This document shows positions 57,855 through 64,000 of a stretch of 64,000 bases of DNA, piece after piece. The notes under the pieces are model-generated. The model was not told the origin of the DNA and did no database searches. It worked only from the letters and a program-made list of their open reading frames with translations. This stretch comes from Heloderma charlesbogerti (taxonomy: Eukaryota; Chordata; Lepidosauria; Squamata; Helodermatidae): the NCBI GenBank assembly GCA_026122225.1, contig JANEZZ010001952.1, positions 496,001-560,000 of the forward strand. Reading direction: 5' to 3'. How positions within the stretch are numbered: position 1 is the stretch's first letter; the number at the start of each line of letters is the position of its first letter. The position numbers and the translations under genes were made by a program.

Positions 57855-58003
57855 AAGTGGAGACTGGTGGATCGGGTGTCAGTGGGGCGGTGGATCTGCT
57901 CCAGGGTTTCAGTCAGAAACCTTGGATAGCTCCTTTAGAGTTCTGTCTGGTTCTGACTGAAACCCAGAGTGGATTCCCCACCCTGAGCCACCAGTCTCCA
58001 CTG
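57855..58003. mobile_element. Short palindromic MITE (CAGTGGAGG family)
   Basis: Arms AGTGGAGACTGGTGG and CCACCAGTCTCCACTG; flanks CTGAGCAA and CTGAGCCT match at 6 of 8. The centre has an asymmetric deletion. Confidence 0.7.
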
Positions 58004-58833
58004 CTGAGCCTAATATATGATTTCACTCTGACTGGAGAAAATGGGACTCTATTTGTGGTATCCCTCCATTCAGTTCAAAAGGGCAACTAACTTCAGAGGT
58101 TCGGCACACATCCTCAATGCAATGTTTATATCGGCATTTACTATGCAAGAGGAAGCACTGTTGAGAGAGAATGAGAGTGAGAGTGAGAGAGAGAGAGAGA
58201 ATGTGACATAAGAATAAATAACAACCCCAGTGGGTTTGTCTTTTCTCTTGTTTTGGTTATGTCAGCAGGAATGTAACATTCCTACTCATTCAAAGCAGCC
58301 TTTCAAGAACACAAGCAAATAAACAAACAAATGCACACACACATACAAAGCAGACCTAATTAAGATCGAGTCATCTCTCAATAAATATGCAAATTAAAAA
58401 TCAAAACAAAGGAATTCTATTTATCACATCATAAAGTTGCAAATTGCTGCTGGGACTCCCATAGATCTCACTAGATGGGGGTTATGGGACGATAGGCGTT
58501 CAATGTGCAGGCCAATCAACCTCTATGTGTCTGTGCGCACTGAATTAATACAGTTTAATGTTGGATGAGTGAGGGTTCCCCAGCCGCATGTACAGCAACC
58601 ACAATTTTCCTCATAACGTATCAGAGGCCTGAGTTAATAATAACAGAAAGGATGTTACGCCTGGCCTACAGCCTCGGGGCGTTCTCCTGATAGTTCCAGT
58701 AATGGTCTCATGCATGCTCTGAATTTCCACCCAATTTATCCCACAACACATTTTTAGTATGAATTTTAGAGGTTTTGACTCGGGTAAAGCTTCCAAGGCA
58801 TTTTGAGGGAAGCAATATTAACACAATGTCTTA
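58004..58833. other. No gene; candidate regulatory block
   Basis: An octamer ATGCAAAT (58387-58394) and a SOX-type AACAAAGG (58405-58412) are 10 bp apart in AT-rich DNA with CTAATTAAG at 58357. A GA run lies at 58183-58200. No coding signal. Confidence 0.3.
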
Positions 58834-59270
58834 GGGCGCAATCCTATGGGGATAGGCGGCTGGCTCTGAACTCGGAGGCAACCGCCTGCCCAATTCAGGC
58901 AGGAGAAGCACGGAGGGGATCATTCCCGCCACGCTTCTTCTGCCCTGCACTTGCAGCTAGACAGCTGATTTCGACAGTCTAGCCATGGGAAGGTGGAGTG
59001 GGGGAGGAGGCTGCCAGACGACACATAGGATGGGTCATACTGGAATTTCCACCTTCACCACCCCAGAATGCCCCATTTTGGCTGCTCTGTGCTCCTCTTC
59101 TAAGCATGGAGTGTGAGGCTGTTCTGCACTGCCTGAGAGGCAGTATGGAAGGGGGGAAGGTCAGTTCTCCAGGAACCAACCTGGGCATGTGGGCTCCAAG
59201 GTCAGTTCCTGGAAAACCACATACCCTATGGCTGTCTAGCTGCTAACTAGCGGCCATAGGATTGCTCCCA
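58834..59270. mobile_element. Harbinger-like element, uninterrupted copy
   Basis: Ends GGGCGCAATCCTATGG and CCATAGGATTGCTCCC. The interior matches the element at 27558 (GGAGAAGCACGGAGGGGATC, CTAGACAGCTGATTT, GGATGGGTCATAC) and lacks the insertion. TTA precedes the left end; the right flank is AAA. Confidence 0.65.
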
Positions 59271-59892
59271 AATTAGGGAAGTAAGGCATAGCAAAGCATC
59301 TTGTCAGTTGCCACAGGCTTGGTCCTATAGCAACATCTTAAATCAGTTTTGGAGGCTGTTGCTTGACTTAACCATCCCAGGAATTCTGAAGGAAGCAATG
59401 AAAGTATCGATAGGAAAACCTCAGGAGGCAAAATTCTGGTGGAATGTTGCCTCCTGAGTGGTTCCACACTTCATCTCCTGGGACTTGCAAAAAAGTATTC
59501 ATGCTAATACTATACAAAGATGGCCTCTGAAAATTCTCACTCTATTTGTGGGCAGATAAATTGGGAGATGGTTTTCAAGGGGGAGAGGAATGTTGCCAAT
59601 GATGTCCGGGTGTTGGGTGTCTCAACATTAGGAGTGGCGTTAGCACAGCTTTCTTTTTTTCCCGAGGATCTTGCTGCTTCCTCAAGTGGCAGTGGCAAAA
59701 ACTGTGTTGGCAACCTGGCCACCATTTGCATCTTCTACACTGTCCTGGGCCGTGTGCATGCATGCGCGTGCATACGTGCGGAGAAGGGTGGATAATATTA
59801 AGATAAAATTCTGACAAGTGGCATTCATGATTGAGGGGAGAGGGTGAGAAAATGGAATCTCAGAATTTATAAAAATTTATAAAATATAAAAT
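59271..59892. other. No gene recognised
   Basis: Overlapping frames at 59520-59817 are short and show no motif. Confidence 0.45.
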
Positions 59893-60412
59893 GGAATATT
59901 ATCCGCAAATAGCGTTGCCCTTATTTTCGCCGTAGCCTACGTAAACATTTACGTAGACTACAGCCACCAAATAAGGAACAGGAATGGCGGCTCCCTATGG
60001 GGGCCGCCATTATCCGTACACTCTTTTTTTTTTTTTTTTAAGTCACCCGTGATAGGCTACGTGACGATTCACGTAGCCTATCACGGCTGACTTTGCAAAT
60101 CTAGCCGTGATAGGCTACGTGAATCGTCACGTAGCCTATCAGGGAGCGTTTTTTTTTTTTTCTTTCATTACAATGGCGGCGGCGGCAGCCGGTCGAAAGA
60201 CCGGCTGCCGCTCCCGCCTCGCTCGAACACCCGCCGAACCGCCGGCCGGACCAGCCACCGGGAGGGACATTCGCAAAAGGTAAGTCCCGTCCCGGGGGGG
60301 TGCGGGGTGCGGGGGGGGTGCGGAGGATTTCTCTCCGAAACTTGTTCGGGGGGCCGAACGCGTTGGCGCTCGGCCCCCTGAAGTTTCAGGGAGAAATTCT
60401 CCGCCATCCCTA
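59893..60412. mobile_element. Multi-hairpin hAT-like element, left half missing
   Basis: It starts in the palindrome centre (TATTATCCGCAAATAGCG) and runs to the intact right end CCGCCATCCCTA. The hairpins at 59933, 60051 and 60107 are well preserved. GGTAAGT is at 60279. Confidence 0.88.
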
Positions 60413-61448
60413 CCATTGATAGCCATAAAGCCTTGTTGTTGATGTTCAGTCATTAAGTCGTGTCCAACTCCGACTCTTCGTGACCCCATGGGCCATAGCA
60501 TAGCACGCCAGGCCTTCCTGTCCTCTGCTCTCTCCTGGAGTGCGCTCAAGTTCATATTCATTCCATCGGTGATGCTATCTAGCCATCTCATCCTCTGCCG
60601 TCCCCTTCTCCTTTTGCCTTCAATCTTTCCCAGCATCAGGGTCTTTTCCAGTGACTTTTCTCTTCGCATTAGGTGGCCAAAATATTTGAGCTTCAGCTTC
60701 AGTATCTGTCCTTCCAATGAGCAGTCAGGGTTGATTTCCTTTAGGATTGACTGATTTCCTCCTTGCAGGCCAGGGGACTCGTAAGAGTCTTCTCCAGCAC
60801 CACAGTTCGAAAGCATCAATTCTTCGGCGCTCAGCCTTCCTTATAGTCCAGCTCTCACAGCCATACATTACTACTGGGAAAACCATAGCTTTGATTAGAC
60901 GGACCTTTGTCGGCAAGGTGATGTCTCTGCTTCCTACTATGCTGTCTAGGTTTGCCATAGCTTTCCTCCCAAGGAGCAAGGATCTTTTAATTTCATGGCT
61001 ACAGTCACCGTCTGCGGTGATCTTGGAGCCCAAGAAAATAAAATCTGTCCCTGCTTCCATTTCTTCCCCTTCTATATGCCAGGAAGTGATGGGGCCAGAT
61101 GCCATGATCTTAGTTTTTTTAATGTTGAGTTTAAAACCAGCTTTTGCACACTCCACATTCACCCTCAACAAGAGGCTCTTTAGATTCTCTTCGCTTTCTG
61201 CCATTAGGGTGGTATTGTCTGCATATCTGAGGCTGTTGATAATTCTCTCGGCAATCTTAATTCTGACCTGTGATTCATCCAACCTGGTGTTTCTCATGAT
61301 GTACTCTGCATATAAGTTAAATAAGCAGGGTGACAATATACAGCCTTGTCGTACTCCTTTCCCAATTTTGAACCAATCAGTTGTTCCATGTCCAGTTCTT
61401 ACTGTTGCTTCTTGACCCTCGTACAGGTTTCTCAGGAGACAGGTAAGG

Positions 61449-62176
61449 TAGGGATGCCCGTGAATTTCTCCACAAATCTCCGGGAGGCTGAATGCCAACA
61501 CATTCAGCCCCCCGAAATTGGTGGTGAAATTCTCCGCCACCCCCCCGCCACCCCCCAGGATGGGACTTACCTCATGAGAATGTCCCTCTCAGCGGCGAGT
61601 ACCGGTGGCATTTTGGCGGCCTTTCGTCTGGGGCGGGGGCGGCGGCCGGTCTTCTGAACGGCTGCCGCCACCGTTACAAAATAAAGTAAAAAAACACAAA
61701 ACACCCGTGATAGCGTTGCCCTTATTTTCGCCGTAGTCTACGTAAAAATTTACGTAGACTACCCTTGCCCAAATAAGGAATGCAAATGGCGGTGCCCATG
61801 GGCGCCGCCATTTGCGTACGTGCTTTTTTTATTTTTTCAATGTCACCCGTGATAGGCTACGTAATGATTAACATAGCCTATCATGGCTGACTTTGGAAAT
61901 CTAGCCGTGATAGGCTACGTTAATAGTTACGTAGCCTAGCACGGGTGTTTTTTTTTCCCATTCACTTTTTATTTCGCGGCCCGGGAGACGGGGCGCTTCT
62001 CCCCGGCCTGAATTTCGGCCAGGCGAGGCGGGGCACCTCCTCCCCTGGCCTGAATTTTGGCCAGGCGAGGCGGGGCACTTCCCCCCCGGCCTGAACTTCG
62101 GGGGGAGAACCGAAGCGCCTCCCCCCCACCGCGAAGCAAGCTGCGGGACCAGGTAAGTGACTTTCGTACATCACTA
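61449..62176. mobile_element. Multi-hairpin hAT-like element, copy 17 (inside BovB)
   Basis: Perfect duplication AGGTAAGG (61441-61448, 62177-62184). The target appears once in the BovB at 56190-56197. The right tip is mutated to CATCACTA. Confidence 0.94.
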
Positions 62177-62693
62177 AGGTAAGGTGGTCTGGTACTCCCA
62201 TCTCTTTAAGAATTTGCCACAGTTTGTTGTGATTCACACAATCAAAGGCTTTAGCATAGTCAATGAAGCAGAAATACATTTTTGGAATTCTCTTGCTTTC
62301 TCCATCATCCAGTGAATGTTGGCGATTTGATTTCTAGTTCCTCTGCCTCTTTGAAACCCAGCTTGTACTTCCAGTAGTTCTCGGTTCACATACTGCTGAA
62401 GCCTAGCTTGTAGGATTTTGAGCATCACCTAGCTGGCATGTGAAATGAGCACAATTGTATGGTAGTCTGAACACTCTTTGGCATTGCCCTTCTTTGGTAT
62501 TGGAATGTAAACTGACCTTTTCCAGTCTTGTGGCCACTGCTGAGTGTTCCAAATCTGTTGGCATACTGAGTGCAGCACTTTAATAGCATCATCTTTTAGG
62601 ATTTCAAATAGCTCAGCTGGAATTCTGTCATCTCCGTGAGCTTTGTTGTTAGCAATGCCTCCTAAGGCCCACTTGACTTCACTCTCTAGGATG

Positions 62694-63122
62694 TAGGGAT
62701 GTACGAAACTCCCCTTACCTGGCTCCGCTGGGTTCCGCTAGGGGGGGAGGCACTCCGTCCCTCCCTCAGAATCCTGGCCGGCTGGCTCCGCTCTGCGGGG
62801 ATTCCACGGAGCCGCCGGCTGGCTCCGCCAGCAGCCGGACATATGGCCGCTGGCTAGCAGGGATGCAAATGGCGGCGGCCGTAGCCACTGCCGTTTGCAT
62901 CCCTGTAGTCAGCCGTGATAGGCTACGTAAAGAAACAAAAAACGGGTGCACGCAAATGGCGGCGGCTACAGCCGCCACCATTTGTGTTCCTTATTTTTCA
63001 CCGTCTTAGTCTACGTAAATATTTACGTAGACTAAGATGGCGAAAATAAGGGGGAACGCAAATAGCATTTTTTGGGGGGGAACCCTCACCGAGATCCGTA
63101 GCAGAATTCTCTGCCATCCCTA
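62694..63122. mobile_element. Multi-hairpin hAT-like element, copy 18 (inside BovB)
   Basis: Perfect duplication CTAGGATG (62686-62693, 63123-63130). The target appears once at 55660-55667. A hairpin at 63007-63039 is intact; the one starting at 62913 is half deleted. Confidence 0.94.
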
Positions 63123-64000
63123 CTAGGATGTCTGGCTCAAGTTCAGTGACCGCACTATCATGGCTATCAGGGACATTCAGATCTTTTCTGTATAGTTCTT
63201 CTGTGTATTCTTTCCACCTCTTCTTAATCTCATCTGCTTCTGTTAGGTCCCTGCCTTCTTTGTCCTTTATCATGCCCATCTTTGCACAAAACGTTCTCTT
63301 GAGATCTCCGTTTTTCTTGAAAAGATCTCTAGTCTTTCCCATTCTGTTGTTTTCCTCGATTTCTTTGCATCATTCATTTACGACAGCCTTCTTGTCTCTC
63401 CTTGCTATTCTCTGGAACACTGCATTCAGTTGGGTATATCTTCCCCTTTCTCCCTTGCTTTTCACTTCCCTTCTTTCCTCAGCTACTTGTAAAGCCTCAT
63501 CAGACAGCCACTTTGCTTTCTGGCATTTCTTTTTCTTTGGGATGGATTTCGTTGCTGTCTCCTGAACAAAGTTACGGACCTCGGTCCATAGTTCCTCAGG
63601 CACTCTGTCTATCAGGTCTGATCCCTTAAATCTATTCCTCACCTCCACTGTGTATTCATAAGGGATATGATTTAGGTCATACCTGAATGGTTTAGTGGTT
63701 TTCCCTACATTCTTCAATTTCAGCCGAAATTTTGCAAGAAGCAGCTCATGGTCTGAGCCACAGTCAGCTCCAGGTCTTGTTTTGACGGACTGTATGGAGC
63801 TTCTCCATCTTTGGCTGCAAAGGACATAATCAATCTGATTTCGATATTGACCAGCTGGTGATGTCGATGTGTAGAGTCGCCTCTTGTGCTGTTGGAAAAG
63901 AGTGTTTGCTATGATCAGCGTGTTCTCTTGGCAAAACTCTATTAGCCTTTGTCCTGCTTCATTTTGTACTCCAAGGCCATGCTTGCCTGTTATCCCGGTG

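Larger units (their letters stand above)
60433..64000 (-). mobile_element. BovB LINE, long copy running off the window
   Basis: The BovB 3' end is at 60433 (TTGTTGTTGATGTTCAGTC), and the minus-strand coding sequence continues through RT to the endonuclease at the window edge. Two hairpin elements interrupt it (61449-62176, 62694-63122); without them 2.4 kb of BovB is present. The 5' end lies beyond the window. Confidence 0.95.
60725..64000 (-). pseudogene. BovB endonuclease/reverse transcriptase pseudogene
   Basis: Reading right to left the minus strand encodes the endonuclease end (QNEAGQRLIEFCQENTLIIA, QYRNQIDYVLCSQRW, GADCGSDHELLLAKF with the SDH triad), then VRNRFKGSDLIDRVPEELWT (63600), MGKTRDLFKKNGDLK (63330), LQARLQQYVNRELLEVQAGF (62400), CFIDYAKAFDCVNHNKLW (62270), GKGVRQGCILSPCLFNLYAE, and RYADNTTLMAESEENLKS in motif C, where the second catalytic Asp is Asn. 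The remainder YGCESWTIRKAERRRIDAF and KLKYFGHLMRREKSLEKTL is well kept. It is the best-preserved BovB here but inactive through the D-to-N change, frameshifts and two insertions. Confidence 0.94.

Overview
This window looks like intergenic or intronic DNA from a vertebrate, most likely a squamate reptile (lizard or snake). The evidence is the combination of CR1, BovB (RTE) and L2 LINEs, a Sauria-type tRNA SINE, a second tRNA SINE with a BovB-like tail, many simple repeats, and no prokaryotic gene organisation. I found no convincing host exon, tRNA, rRNA or complete transposase. The longest open frames are decayed LINE proteins or by-products of palindromes and GC-rich repeats.

Layout. 1-3131: nearly complete CR1 LINE with endonuclease and reverse transcriptase. 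3842-5662: BovB 3' part (minus) split by a hairpin transposon. 6.7-13.6 kb: a series of hAT-like elements, including a 3.4-kb one that carries a large inverted repeat and two younger nested copies. 13.7-25.5 kb: further hAT-like families, a short BovB, CR1 remnants and a Sauria SINE. 25.5-36.5 kb: nested MITEs, a Harbinger-like element, CR1 ends and more hairpin elements. 38.8-42.9 kb: a BovB 5' fragment and a long L2 LINE (minus) cut by two hairpin elements. 43.9-48.8 kb: hairpin elements and a tandem repeat of about 165 bp. 49.5-53.3 kb: L2 remnant, SINE and a short hAT-like element. 54.4-57.2 kb: hairpin element joined to BovB (plus). 59.9-64 kb: BovB (minus) running off the window and interrupted twice.

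The dominant feature is a group of non-autonomous elements that begin TAGGGATG, end CATCCCTA, and are flanked by 8-bp target duplications. I could read 23 such duplications (16 perfect, 7 with one mismatch), which places them in the hAT superfamily. The most numerous family is built as a chain of hairpins that together form a larger palindrome: short palindromes with a TACGTAAA core alternate with palindromes of the GCAAATGGCGGC type and poly-A/T spacers. Near both ends lies an outward-facing GGTAAGT splice-donor-like motif. At least four other internal sequences share the same termini, so one transposase probably moved several unrelated families.

The relative ages can be read from nesting: CR1, BovB, L2, Harbinger-like and older hAT-like elements are all interrupted by the hairpin family. 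For seven of these insertions the uninterrupted target is present elsewhere in the window, which confirms the exact boundaries.
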